From an uncultured Gemmatimonadota bacterium (GTDB lineage: Bacteria > Gemmatimonadota > Gemmatimonadetes > Gemmatimonadales > Gemmatimonadaceae): a DNA stretch of 64,000 nt. Under the pieces are notes generated by a model. It was given only the letters and a program-made list of their open reading frames with translations. It was not told the DNA's origin and did no database searches. This document shows positions 9,124 to 19,000 of this stretch, in pieces. The stretch lies in the NCBI GenBank assembly GCA_902825965.1, contig CADEDA010000002.1, forward strand, positions 248,001 through 312,000, read 5' to 3'. Within the stretch, counting starts at the first letter, position 1, and each line of letters opens with the position of its first letter. Made by a program: the position numbers and the translations under genes.

Positions 9124-10185
9124 TCACTTCGGGGCGACGGTGCAGCGCTCGCCGAGCGGCGCGGTCGTCGCGAGCACCTCGGCGAGATGACGCGCGGCGA
9201 CACGATACCCCGCGCCGCTCGGGTGGCCGTCATGCGGCAGCAGGTAGAGTGCGTCCGCGGGACGTCCATCCGCCTGCAGCGCGCCGAACATCGGCACCAC
9301 CGGGATCCCGTGGGACCGCACCATGCCCTCGACCCACTCCAGCTGTTCGGTGCTCCACTCGCCGTAGAGGGTGAGGTGCGCCGGGAACGTCATGAACGCG
9401 AGGGGGATGCCGCGGCCCGCGAGTGTCGCTTCGACCTCACGGAGTTCGCGCTCGTACCGGGCCCGGAGCGCGGAGTCGGGAGCGACCCCCGGGCGCGCGC
9501 CGCCGACGACCTTCCGCTCGGGCGCGTCGGCGTGACCTTCGGTGCGCAGGCGGCCCCGCACCTGCATCGCGAGGTTCCACAGCGCGGTCTTGCGGAGGAT
9601 CGGGTAGGCGACGCTGAACGGGAACCGCGCCTTCGCGGCGCGATTGTTCGCCAACACCTCCCACTGCGCTTCGCCGGTGAGGTCGCCGATGTCGTTCTCG
9701 GTGAACGCAAGCACCACGAGGTCGGGAGCGAGCGCCAGCGCCCGCGAGATGGTGTGCTTGTGCTCCGTGATGGTCGTGCCCGGCACGCCGACATTGATCA
9801 CCCGCACCGCGCCGCAGGCCGCGGCCAACTGCTGCTCGAGCTGCGCCGGCAGCGTCAACGAGTCGTCGACGAAGTCACCATAGATGAAGGAGTCGCCGAC
9901 CAAGAGGATGCGGGTCTCGCCCGCCGGCTTCTCCCGGGCGATCTCGGCGCCGCGGAATCCGAGGGAGTCCACGCGCACATGGTGGGGCAGCTTGGTGTTG
10001 CGCTGGTCGACGAACCCGTCGCTCGGCGACAGCATGCCGGGGATCCGGTCGAACTGGCGCGCACTCACCGTCGACAGGCCGTCGGTCGGCGCCAGGTGCA
10101 ACGCGCGGAGCAGTACCTCCGCGAGCAGGACGCCGACCACCCCGGCGCCCGCGGCGAGGCCGAGGCCCCGGACGATTCGCTTCAT
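9124..10185 (-). CDS. Membrane-anchored SGNH/GDSL hydrolase
   Basis: The 353-aa product starts at the ATG at 10185 with a basic N-terminus and one hydrophobic segment (about residues 6-28), so it is probably exported and anchored. Block I is ILLVGDSFIYG (nucleophile Ser), block III-like is FTENDIGD, and block V is HDGHPSGAGY (catalytic Asp and His). These enzymes are esterases or O-acetyltransferase partners that often trim or modify acetyl groups on envelope glycans; alginate-type AlgX/AlgJ relatives share this layout. It is the most upstream gene of the minus-strand polysaccharide group, 33 nt before the fusion gene. The substrate is not deducible. Confidence 0.8.
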   Translation of the reverse strand: MKRIVRGLGLAAGAGVVGVLLAEVLLRALHLAPTDGLSTVSARQFDRIPGMLSPSDGFVDQRNTKLPHHVRVDSLGFRGAEIAREKPAGETRILLVGDSFIYGDFVDDSLTLPAQLEQQLAAACGAVRVINVGVPGTTITEHKHTISRALALAPDLVVLAFTENDIGDLTGEAQWEVLANNRAAKARFPFSVAYPILRKTALWNLAMQVRGRLRTEGHADAPERKVVGGARPGVAPDSALRARYERELREVEATLAGRGIPLAFMTFPAHLTLYGEWSTEQLEWVEGMVRSHGIPVVPMFGALQADGRPADALYLLPHDGHPSGAGYRVAARHLAEVLATTAPLGERCTVAPK

Positions 10186-10242
10186 GGGCGGGCGCGTTCC
10201 CGAACGTGCGTCATCCGGTGAATATCGCCAAAGCGGAAGTGA

Positions 10243-11217
10243 ATGCAATCGGGAGACAACGTGACGCTCGGTGGCCGCGACCGGGGCCCGCCGGCTTGCT
10301 CGGCCTGTTTTCTTTCTCCCGTGACGTCCCCTTGGCAGCATCCCGATCGCGCCGTCGCGCGCGCGCGCAGCGTCCTCATCACCGGCGCGACGAGTGGCTT
10401 CGGCGAGGCGGCCGCGACGCGACTCGCCGCGAGCGGTGCGCATGTCATCGTACATGGCCGCACGCGTCGTCGCGCCGAGGCGGCCGCGGCAAGGATCCGC
10501 GCGCGTTCCCACGAGGCACGGGTCGATGTCGTGGCCGCCGACCTCTCGGATCGACTCGCGATCGACGCGCTCGCCGCGGAGGTCCGGACGCGCTTCCCGG
10601 CCCTGGACGTGCTCGTCCACAACGCGGCGGTCGTGCCCCGGCGTCGTGAGGCGACACGCGAGGGCCTCGAGCTGCAGTTCGCGGTCAACCACCTCGCGCC
10701 GATGCTGCTCACCGCCCGGCTGCTGTCGGCGCTCCGCGCGCGGCCCGGCGCCCGCATCGTGGTGGTGGCCTCGCAGGTCGAGCGCGACGGCCACATCGAC
10801 TTCGCGGACCTCCAGTCGCAGCGGCGGTATGACCCCTACGCCGCCTACCGGCAGTCGAAGCTCGCGAACGTGCTGTTCACGCGGGCGCTGGCCAGACGTA
10901 TCCCGGGGTGCTGCCCAACCGTCAATTGCCTGCACCCGGGGATCGCTGGGACGCGTGTCCTGAACGCGCTCGTCGGTCGCCCGGACTGGATGCAGCGCTG
11001 GACCGCGTACCGCGAGCCGACTGCCGACACGCAGGCGGAACCACTCGTACGCCTGGTACTCGACCCGGCACTGGATGCGGTCAGCGGCGCGTATTTCCGG
11101 GAGTTGGAACAGCGGCCGCCGTCCGATCGGTCCATGGATGACGTGACGGGGGAACGACTTTGGGCGGTCTCGAACTCGTTGCTCGGACTGCCGTCTGACT
11201 GGGCGGACTCGACCTGA
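10243..11217 (+). CDS. Short-chain dehydrogenase/reductase
   Basis: This is a classical SDR: TGATSGFG nucleotide-binding motif, DVVAADLSD acidic region, HNAAVVP (the NNAG equivalent), and the YAAYRQSK catalytic Tyr/Lys pair. The C-terminal half resembles retinol-dehydrogenase/WW-domain-oxidoreductase-type SDRs (NCLHPGIAGTRV). The start is uncertain: the ATG at 10243 gives a non-conserved 38-residue leader, while the in-frame GTG at 10321 begins closer to the fold. The gene is divergent from the SGNH hydrolase and lies 226 nt upstream of the NRPS gene. A role as tailoring reductase of the NRPS/PKS product is possible but unproven. Confidence 0.82.
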   Translation: MQSGDNVTLGGRDRGPPACSACFLSPVTSPWQHPDRAVARARSVLITGATSGFGEAAATRLAASGAHVIVHGRTRRRAEAAAARIRARSHEARVDVVAADLSDRLAIDALAAEVRTRFPALDVLVHNAAVVPRRREATREGLELQFAVNHLAPMLLTARLLSALRARPGARIVVVASQVERDGHIDFADLQSQRRYDPYAAYRQSKLANVLFTRALARRIPGCCPTVNCLHPGIAGTRVLNALVGRPDWMQRWTAYREPTADTQAEPLVRLVLDPALDAVSGAYFRELEQRPPSDRSMDDVTGERLWAVSNSLLGLPSDWADST

Positions 11218-11443
11218 CTGTAGCCTGCGCGCAACAACAGGAAGGGGTCCAGCAACACCAATTAAGGGATTGTCGCCGTTTTTCCGTCGAAGCTGGCGGG
11301 CAAGGGTCGACAGGAATCTGGTGTAATTCATTGCAGTACAGCATCTTACATGCGCTTGTCCCGTCCGGGCCGTCGGTGATTCCTACGGCCCCGCTTGTGC
11401 CTAAAGGCAAAGAGACGCGACCGGCCCCCCGACCTCGGCAACA
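11218..11443 (+). promoter_or_regulatory. Intergenic region upstream of the NRPS/PKS operon, with small inverted repeats
   Basis: This 226-nt gap is visibly less GC-rich than the flanking genes and is the only sizeable gap before a run of genes reaching 28409, so it likely holds the operon promoter. I see a perfect 12-nt palindrome TGCCTAAAGGCA at 11398-11409, about 35 nt before the ATG, and a 6-bp stem GGCCGT/ACGGCC at 11368-11373 and 11385-11390. Either could be an operator or leader structure. No confident -35/-10 pair was identified. Confidence 0.35.
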
Positions 11444-14400
11444 ATGACCCAACACCCGTTCAGCTGCTTCGTCATCGGCACCGAATCCCTGCTCATCTCC
11501 TGCGCCGAGATCCTTCTCGACCGGGGGGTGCGGATCCTTGGCGTCATCAGCGACGAGCCGTCGATCACGGCTTGGTCCCGTGAGCGCGGTCTGGCGGTCA
11601 TCCCGGGCAGCTCGGACTACACGCCGACCCTCGCCGCACAGCCGTTCGACTACCTGCTGAGCATCACCAACCTCACGATCATCCCGGCCGCGGCGTTGGC
11701 CCTGCCGCGCCGTGGCGCGGTGAACTTCCACGACGGACCGCTGCCCCGCTTCGGCGGTTTGTACGCGCCGGCCTGGGCACTGATGGCCGGCGAGACGCGC
11801 TACGCGATCACCTGGCACCTCATGACGGACGCCGTCGACGAGGGCGCCATCCTGCTCCAGCGTCCGATCGACGTCAGCGAGGGCGAGACCTCACTGACGC
11901 TCAACACCAAGTGCTTCAGCGCCGGACTCGACTCCTTCCCCGCCCTCGTCGACCTGCTCGCGGCGCCGGCCCTCGCCCCGACCGCGCACGCACTCGACCG
12001 CAGCACCTACCATGGGCTCGCTGAGCGTCCGCGTGCGATGGCGGCGCTGGATTTCGCGCAGCCCGCCCGCAGCCTGGCGTCACTGGTGCGGGCCTTGGAT
12101 TTCGGACAGTACGCGAACCCGCTGGCGCTGCCGAAGCTGGTGCACGGCAACCGCGTGGTGCTGGTGGGCACACTCGTCGGTCACTCCGCCGACCCGGTGT
12201 CGGCGGCGGCGGGCACCGTGCTCGCGGCGGATGGTGACACGCTCACGGTCGCTGCCGACGGGGGCACGCTCACCTTCGGTCGCCTGCTCTGCACCGACGG
12301 CGGCCCGCTGACCGGTGAGGCCGCGCTCGAGCACCTGGGGATGCGGCTCGGCGAGCGCCTCGGTGACCTGGACGGCGCGTTCGTGGAGGCGGTGGATCGG
12401 TTCGCGCGCGGGAGTGCGAAGCATGAGGGCTGGTGGGCGAAGCGCCTGCACGGTCTGGAGCCGGTCGAGCTGCCGTACGGCGAGCACCGTGGCGCCCCGG
12501 CGCAGTACGCGGTGCACCCGTTGCCGGCGACCACCGACCGGTCGCGCACCCTCGCGGACTTCGTGCTGTTCGTCGCGCGCCTGGCGGGACGGACGCAGTT
12601 CGACCTCAGCTGGGCGGACGCTGCGAGCGACGCGGCGCGCGTGCCGAGCGTCGCGAGCCCGCGGCTGCCCCTGCGGATCGCGCTCGACGCCGGTGGCTCG
12701 TCGGAGGCGGCGCGGCGCGACATCGCGGCGGCGCTGGAGTCGGCGCGCAAGCGCGGCGGGTTCGCGCGCGACATCGCGGCGCGGCGCCCGGCGCTGCGCG
12801 CCATGCAGGGGCGGCCGTTCTCGCTACCGGTGGGCGTCGAGTTCGCGACCACGCTCGAGACCCGGCTCGCCCCGACGGGCGTCCTCACGCTCGTGCTCGG
12901 TGACGACGGCGCGGCCTGCTGGGTCTACGACGCCAGCATCGTCTCGCCTGCGCAGGTCGAGACGATGGCGGCGCAGTTCGCGGAGATGGTCGCGGCGGGT
13001 GAACGCACGCCGTGGACCGCGCTCCCGCTGCTGGGGGCGGAGACGCGGACCCGCGTGCTCGCCACCTGGAATGCGACGGCCCGCGAGGTGCGCGCCGACC
13101 GCTGCGTGCATGAGATGATCGCCGAGCAGGCGGCGCGGACGCCGGACGCGGTGGCCGCGGTGTTCGAGGATGTGCCGCTGACGTACCGCGAACTCGATAC
13201 CCGCGCCAACCGCCTCGCGCATCACCTGCGGGCACGGGGCGCGGGCCCGGATACACTCGTCGCCCTCTGCTGCGACCGGTCGCTCGAGATGCTCGTGGCG
13301 ATCCTCGGCATCCACAAGGCGGGGGCCGCCTACGTGCCGATGGATCCGGCGTATCCGGCGGAGCGCATCGCCTACATGCTCGAGGATGCGCAGGCGCAGC
13401 TGCTGGTGACGCAGGAGGCGGTGCTCGGGGAACTGCCGGACACGCGCGCGGAGATCGTCTGCATCGACCGCGACTGGGCCGCGATCGCGGCGCATCCCGC
13501 GGAGGTGCCGGTCAGCGGTGCGACCTCGGCGAACCTCGCGTACTGCATCTATACGTCCGGCTCGACCGGGCGCCCCAAGGGCGTGATGGTCGAGCACCGG
13601 AACGTGGTGAACTTCTGTGCGGCCATGGATGAGCGGCTGGGGACCGAGCCGGGGGTCTGGCTCGCAGTGACCAGCCTCTCGTTCGACATCTCCGTCCTCG
13701 AGCTGCTCTGGACGCTGACCCGCGGCTACAAGGTGGTGATCTACGCCGACGAGCACCGCGCGGCGGGGATGACGGCCGGCTTCGCGAACGCCCACAAGCC
13801 GCTCGACTTCTCGCTGTTCTACTTCTCGGCCGACGAGAACGAGAATCAGGGCGACCGCTACCGCGTCCTCATGGAAGGCGCGCGGTTCGGCGACAAGCAT
13901 GGGTTCAGCGCCGTGTGGACGCCGGAGCGGCACTTCCACGCGTTCGGCGGGCTGTATCCGAACCCCTCGGTGACCGGCGCGGCGGTGGCGGCGATCACCG
14001 CGCGCATCGGCGTGCGGGCGGGCAGCTGCGTGCTGCCGCTCCACCATCCGGTGCGTGTGGTCGAGGAGTGGTCGATCGTCGACAACCTCTCCGCCGGGCG
14101 CGTCGGTGTGTCGTTCGCCGCTGGCTGGCAGCCGAATGACTTCATCTTCCAGCCGCAGAACTACGCCGACGCGAAGACGCGCACCGTCGAGATGATCGAG
14201 ACCGTGCGGCGCCTGTGGCGCGGGGAGACGCTCTCCTTCCCGGGCCCGCGCGGCGACGTTGCGGTGCGCACCCTGCCGCGCCCGGTGCAGTCCGAGCTGC
14301 CGATCTGGTACACCACGGCCGGCAATCCCGAGTCCTACGAGCTCGCGGGCACGCTCGGCGTGAACGTGCTCACGCACCTGCTGGGGCAGACGGCCGCCGA

Positions 14401-16072
14401 GCTCGCGGACAAGATCACGCTCTACCGCAAGGCGTGGAAGGCGGCGGGCCACAAGGGGACCGGCCAGGTCGCCTTGATGCTGCACACCTTCGTCGGCGAC
14501 AGTGACGCCGAGGTGAAGGAGCTCGTGCGCGCGCCGATGAAGGCGTACCTGGGGACGTCGATCTCGCTCATCAAGGGCTTCGCCGCCGCCTTCCCGACGT
14601 TCAAGAAGGGGAAGGACGGCAAGGCGCCCGAACTCGACTTCCAGAGCCTCTCGGCGGAGGAGATGGATGCGCTCCTCGACTACTCGTTCGAGCGGTACTA
14701 CGAGACCAGCGGCCTCTTCGGCACGGTGGAGACCTGCGCCGCGATCGTCGACCGGCTGAAGGGCATCGGCGTCGACGAGCTGGCGTGCCTGATCGACTTC
14801 GGCGTCGACTCCGCGCGCGTGCTGCAGCACCTGAAGCAGCTCAACCGCGTGCGCGCACTCACGAGCAAGCCCCGGGCGACCTACGGCGACCAGTCGATCG
14901 CCGCGCAGATCGCCCGGCATCGGGTCACGCACCTCCAGTGCACGCCGTCGATGGCCGGCATGCTCATCGCGAACGACCGCAGCCGCGACGCCCTGCGCAG
15001 CCTGCAGACGGTCTGCATCGGCGGCGAGGCCTTCCCGCCGTCGCTCGCGGCCGAACTGCTGCGCCTCGTCCCCGGCGACGTGTTCAACATGTACGGCCCG
15101 ACCGAGACGACCATCTGGTCGTCGACGCACCAGGTGACGCAGGCGGACGGGACGATCCCGCTCGGCACGCCGATCGCGAACACCGAACTCTACGTGCTCG
15201 ACGCGTTCCGGCAGCCGGTCGCGCCGGGTGTCGCCGGCGAGCTGTACATCGGCGGCCGGGGTGTGGTGCGCGGCTACTGGCGCCGGCCGGAGCTGACCGC
15301 GGAGCGTTTCGTCGCGAACCCGTTCTCCGAGGACCGGGCCTCGCGGTTGTACCGCACCGGCGACCTCGTGCGCTGGCGCGAGGACGGCACGCTCGAGTTC
15401 CTCGGACGCCTGGACTTCCAGGTCAAGGTCCGCGGCTATCGCATCGAGCTCGGCGAGATCGACGCGGCGCTCTCCTCGCACCATGCCGTGCGGGAGGCCG
15501 TGGTCGTCGCGCGGCGTGAGGCGGACGGGGACCACCGTCTGGTGGCCTACGTCGTGTGGCGCAACGGCGCGACGACGGACGAGGTGGTCTCGCTGCGCGA
15601 GCACCTCCGCGTCTCGCTGCCCGAGTTCATGGTGCCGACCAACTTCGTCACGTTGCGCGACCTCCCCCGGACCCCCAACCAGAAGATCGATCGCAAGGCG
15701 CTGCCCGCGCCGGAGTCGGTGGCGCCCGTCGCGGCGACGCCGTCGCTGCCGGCTGTCGCCCCGGCGGGGGAGTTGGAGACCATGATCGCCGAGATCTGGA
15801 CCGAGGTGCTCAAGCTGCCCAGCGTGGGCGTGCAGGACAACTTCTTCGACCTCGGCGGCCATTCACTGCTCGCCGTGCAGGTGCACTCGCGACTCAAGAA
15901 GAAGCTGGAGCGGGAGCTGTCCATCACGGACCTCTTCCGTTTCCCCACCATCCGCGGGCTGGCCGGCTATCTCGGCGGCGAATCGGACGGTGGTGCCGTG
16001 AAGAGCGGGATGGACCGCGCCGCCCAGCGGCGTGAGATGGCGGCCCGGCGCACCCGTCGGCCGACGACGTAG
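11444..16072 (+). CDS. NRPS: formyltransferase - condensation remnant - adenylation domain interrupted by luciferase-like monooxygenase - PCP
   Basis: The product is 1542 aa. Residues about 1-180 are a formyltransferase fold with N94, H96 (NFHDGPLP) and D132 (VDEGAIL), the catalytic triad of formyltransferases; a C-terminal formyltransferase subdomain follows to about 310. Residues about 330-545 look like only the second half of a condensation domain and lack an HHxxxDG motif. The adenylation domain starts near 555 (core YTSGSTGRPKGVM near 702). At about 786-1130 it is interrupted by an FMN-dependent luciferase-like monooxygenase of the MupA/Atu3671 type (FYFSADENENQGDRYR, WTPERHFHAFGG). The adenylation domain then resumes (FNMYGPTETTIW, catalytic K1414 in NQKIDRKAL). 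The PCP has Ser1475 in DNFFDLGGHSLL. Expected chemistry is amino acid activation, amine oxidation (N-hydroxylation or similar) and possibly formylation. The PKS gene starts 17 nt downstream. Confidence 0.9.
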   Translation: MTQHPFSCFVIGTESLLISCAEILLDRGVRILGVISDEPSITAWSRERGLAVIPGSSDYTPTLAAQPFDYLLSITNLTIIPAAALALPRRGAVNFHDGPLPRFGGLYAPAWALMAGETRYAITWHLMTDAVDEGAILLQRPIDVSEGETSLTLNTKCFSAGLDSFPALVDLLAAPALAPTAHALDRSTYHGLAERPRAMAALDFAQPARSLASLVRALDFGQYANPLALPKLVHGNRVVLVGTLVGHSADPVSAAAGTVLAADGDTLTVAADGGTLTFGRLLCTDGGPLTGEAALEHLGMRLGERLGDLDGAFVEAVDRFARGSAKHEGWWAKRLHGLEPVELPYGEHRGAPAQYAVHPLPATTDRSRTLADFVLFVARLAGRTQFDLSWADAASDAARVPSVASPRLPLRIALDAGGSSEAARRDIAAALESARKRGGFARDIAARRPALRAMQGRPFSLPVGVEFATTLETRLAPTGVLTLVLGDDGAACWVYDASIVSPAQVETMAAQFAEMVAAGERTPWTALPLLGAETRTRVLATWNATAREVRADRCVHEMIAEQAARTPDAVAAVFEDVPLTYRELDTRANRLAHHLRARGAGPDTLVALCCDRSLEMLVAILGIHKAGAAYVPMDPAYPAERIAYMLEDAQAQLLVTQEAVLGELPDTRAEIVCIDRDWAAIAAHPAEVPVSGATSANLAYCIYTSGSTGRPKGVMVEHRNVVNFCAAMDERLGTEPGVWLAVTSLSFDISVLELLWTLTRGYKVVIYADEHRAAGMTAGFANAHKPLDFSLFYFSADENENQGDRYRVLMEGARFGDKHGFSAVWTPERHFHAFGGLYPNPSVTGAAVAAITARIGVRAGSCVLPLHHPVRVVEEWSIVDNLSAGRVGVSFAAGWQPNDFIFQPQNYADAKTRTVEMIETVRRLWRGETLSFPGPRGDVAVRTLPRPVQSELPIWYTTAGNPESYELAGTLGVNVLTHLLGQTAAELADKITLYRKAWKAAGHKGTGQVALMLHTFVGDSDAEVKELVRAPMKAYLGTSISLIKGFAAAFPTFKKGKDGKAPELDFQSLSAEEMDALLDYSFERYYETSGLFGTVETCAAIVDRLKGIGVDELACLIDFGVDSARVLQHLKQLNRVRALTSKPRATYGDQSIAAQIARHRVTHLQCTPSMAGMLIANDRSRDALRSLQTVCIGGEAFPPSLAAELLRLVPGDVFNMYGPTETTIWSSTHQVTQADGTIPLGTPIANTELYVLDAFRQPVAPGVAGELYIGGRGVVRGYWRRPELTAERFVANPFSEDRASRLYRTGDLVRWREDGTLEFLGRLDFQVKVRGYRIELGEIDAALSSHHAVREAVVVARREADGDHRLVAYVVWRNGATTDEVVSLREHLRVSLPEFMVPTNFVTLRDLPRTPNQKIDRKALPAPESVAPVAATPSLPAVAPAGELETMIAEIWTEVLKLPSVGVQDNFFDLGGHSLLAVQVHSRLKKKLERELSITDLFRFPTIRGLAGYLGGESDGGAVKSGMDRAAQRREMAARRTRRPTT

Positions 16073-16089
16073 ACCGAACGAGGAACGGA

Positions 16090-19000
16090 ATGAGCGACCC
16101 ACAGCAGTACAGCGGCAACGAGATCGCGATCGTCGGGATGGCCGGACGCTTCCCCGACGCGCGGACGTTGGCCGAGTTCTGGCGTAATCTCGAAGGCGGC
16201 GTCGAGTCGATCCGCGTCCTCAGCGAGGAGCAGCTGCGTGCGGCGGGGGTCCCCGAGGCCACCCTCGCCGACGCCAACTACGTGCGGGCCGCCGCGATCC
16301 TGGACGAGATGGAGTACTGGGACGCGCCGTTCTGGGGATTCACGCCGCTTGATGCGTCGATCATGGATCCGCAGCACCGCCTGTTCCTCGAGTGCGCCTA
16401 CGAGGCCCTGGAGGATGCCGGACATGCGCCCGAGCAGTTCCCGGGTGCGGTCGGTGTGTTCGCGGGCTGCGGCATGCAGGCGTACATGTCGTACAACCTG
16501 CTGCCCAACCGCAAGCTGATGGAGGGCACGGGGCTGTTCCTCGTGCGCCACACCGGCAACGACAAGGACTTCCTCTCCACGCGCGTCTCGTACCAGCTCA
16601 ACCTGCGCGGCCCGAGCGTCAACGTGCAGACGGCCTGTTCGACGTCGCTCGTCGCGATGCACATGGCGTCGCAGAGCCTGCTCTCCGGCGAGTGCGACAT
16701 GGCGCTCGCGGGCGGCGTGACGATCGAGCAGCCGCATCGCGTGGGGTACCACTACAAGGACGGCGAGATCCTCTCGCCGGACGGCCACTGCCGGGCCTTC
16801 GACGCGGCCTCCAAGGGGACGGTCTTCGGGTCGGGCGCCGGCGTGGTGGTGCTGCGCCGCCTCGAGGACGCGCTGCGTGACGGCGACCGGGTGCACGCGG
16901 TGATCCGCGGCTCCGCGATCAACAACGACGGGTCGAACAAGGTGGGCTATCTCGCGCCGAGCGTCGACGGCCAGGCGGCGTCGATCGTCGAGGCGCTGGC
17001 GATCGCCGGCGCGAGCCCGGAGTCGATCAGCTACGTCGAGACGCACGGCACTGGGACGCCGGTGGGCGACCCCATCGAGGTGACGGCGCTCACGCAGGCG
17101 TTCCGCACCGGCACGGAGCGCAGCGGCTTCTGCGGGATCGGGTCGCTCAAGACGAACATCGGGCACCTCGACACCGCCGCCGGGGTCGCGGGCCTCATCA
17201 AGACGGTGCTGGCGATGCAGCACCGCAAGCTGCCGCCGAGCCTGCACTTCACCCAGCCCAATCCGGCGATCGACTTCGCGTCCAGCCCGTTCTACGTGAA
17301 CGCGAGCCTGAAGGAGTGGAAGAGCGACGGACCGCGACGGGCGGGCGTGAGCTCGCTCGGCGTCGGCGGCACCAACGCGCACATCATCCTGGAAGAGGCG
17401 CCGGCGCGCGGGCCCTCGGGCCCGTCCCGGCCCTGGCAGTTGCTCACGGTCTCGGCGCGCACCGCGAGCGCCCTCGACACCGCGAGCGCGAACCTCGCGG
17501 ACCATCTCGAGGCGCACAAGTCGGTCCCGCTCGCCGACGCCGCATTCACGCTGCAGACGGGACGGCAAGCACTGAAGGAGCGGCGCATCGTCGTCGCGCG
17601 CAGTCCGGAGGACGCCCGCAAGGCGCTCGACACGAACGAGAAGGAACGCGTCTTCACGGACACGGCGAACGACTCGGCCTCGGTGACGTTCCTGTTCGCC
17701 GGTGGCGGGGCGCAGTACGCCGGCATGGGACGCGATCTCTACGAGCGCGAACCGGTGTACCGGCGCGCCGTCGATGCCTGCCTGAGCCACCTGCAGCCGG
17801 AGCTGGCGCGCGACGTCCGCGCGCTCCTCCAGCCGCCCGCCGGCGACGACACGGCCAGCGCGCGGCTCGAGAAGCCGTCCCTGGCGCTGCCGGCGCTGTT
17901 CACCACGCAGTACGCGATGGCGATGCTCCTCGAATCCTGGGGCATCACACCCGATGCGATGATCGGGCACTCGATGGGTGAGTACACGGCGGCCCACCTC
18001 GCGGGTGTCTTCTCGCTGCAGGACGCGGTGCGCCTGGTCGCGCTCCGCGGCCGGCTCTTCGAGCGCGTGCCGGCCGGCGCGATGCTCAGCGTGCCGCTCG
18101 GCGAGGCCGAGCTGCGGCCGCTGCTGGGCAGCGAACTCTCGCTCGCCGCGGTGAATGCGCCGGGCCTGTGCGTCGCCTCCGGGCCGGTGGCGGCCATCGA
18201 CGCACTCGAGAAGCGGCTGGCCGGGCAGGACGTCGAGGCCAAGCGGCTGCACATCGCCGTCGCCGCGCACTCGGCCATGCTCGAGCCGATCCTGCAGGAG
18301 TTCGGCGCGTTCTTCCGGACGATCGAGATGCAGGCGCCCAAGCGACGCTTCGTCTCCAATGAAAGCGGCACCTGGATCACGCCCACCCAGGCCACCGACC
18401 CGGACTACTGGGTGCGCCACCTGCGCAACACGGTGCGGTTCGCCGACGGCGTGAAGGAGCTGGTGAGCGAGCCCTCCCGGGTGCTGCTCGAGGTGGGACC
18501 GGGTCGCGTGCTCGCGACGCTCGCCAAGCAGCACCCGGAGCGCCACGTCTCGCAGCTCGTGATGACCTCGATGCGGCATCCCGGCGAGGAGGGCGACGAC
18601 CAGGCGGCGGCGCTCACCGCGCTCGGGCGGCTGTGGACCCGCGGGATCCGCCCCGACTGGAAGGCCCTCTGGGCCGACGAGTCGCGGCAACGCATCGCCC
18701 TCCCCACCTATCCGTGGGAACGGCAGCGCCATTGGATCGATGCCCCGCTCCCGACGCAGGCCGAGGTGCCCAGCGACACGCGTCGCGCCCGCGTCGACGA
18801 CTGGTTCGCACGCCCGAGCTGGCGCCAGGAGGTGCCGCTGCCGGCGCTCACGCCGCAGGATGAGCGGGTCCTGCTGTTCGTCGATGCCGCCGGCGTGACC
18901 GACGCCCTCGGCGACCTGCTGCAGGCGCAGGGCCGCCGCGTGTACCGCGTGCAGTCCGGCGCCGCGTTCAACCGCGATGGGGATCGGTTCACCCTGCGCG

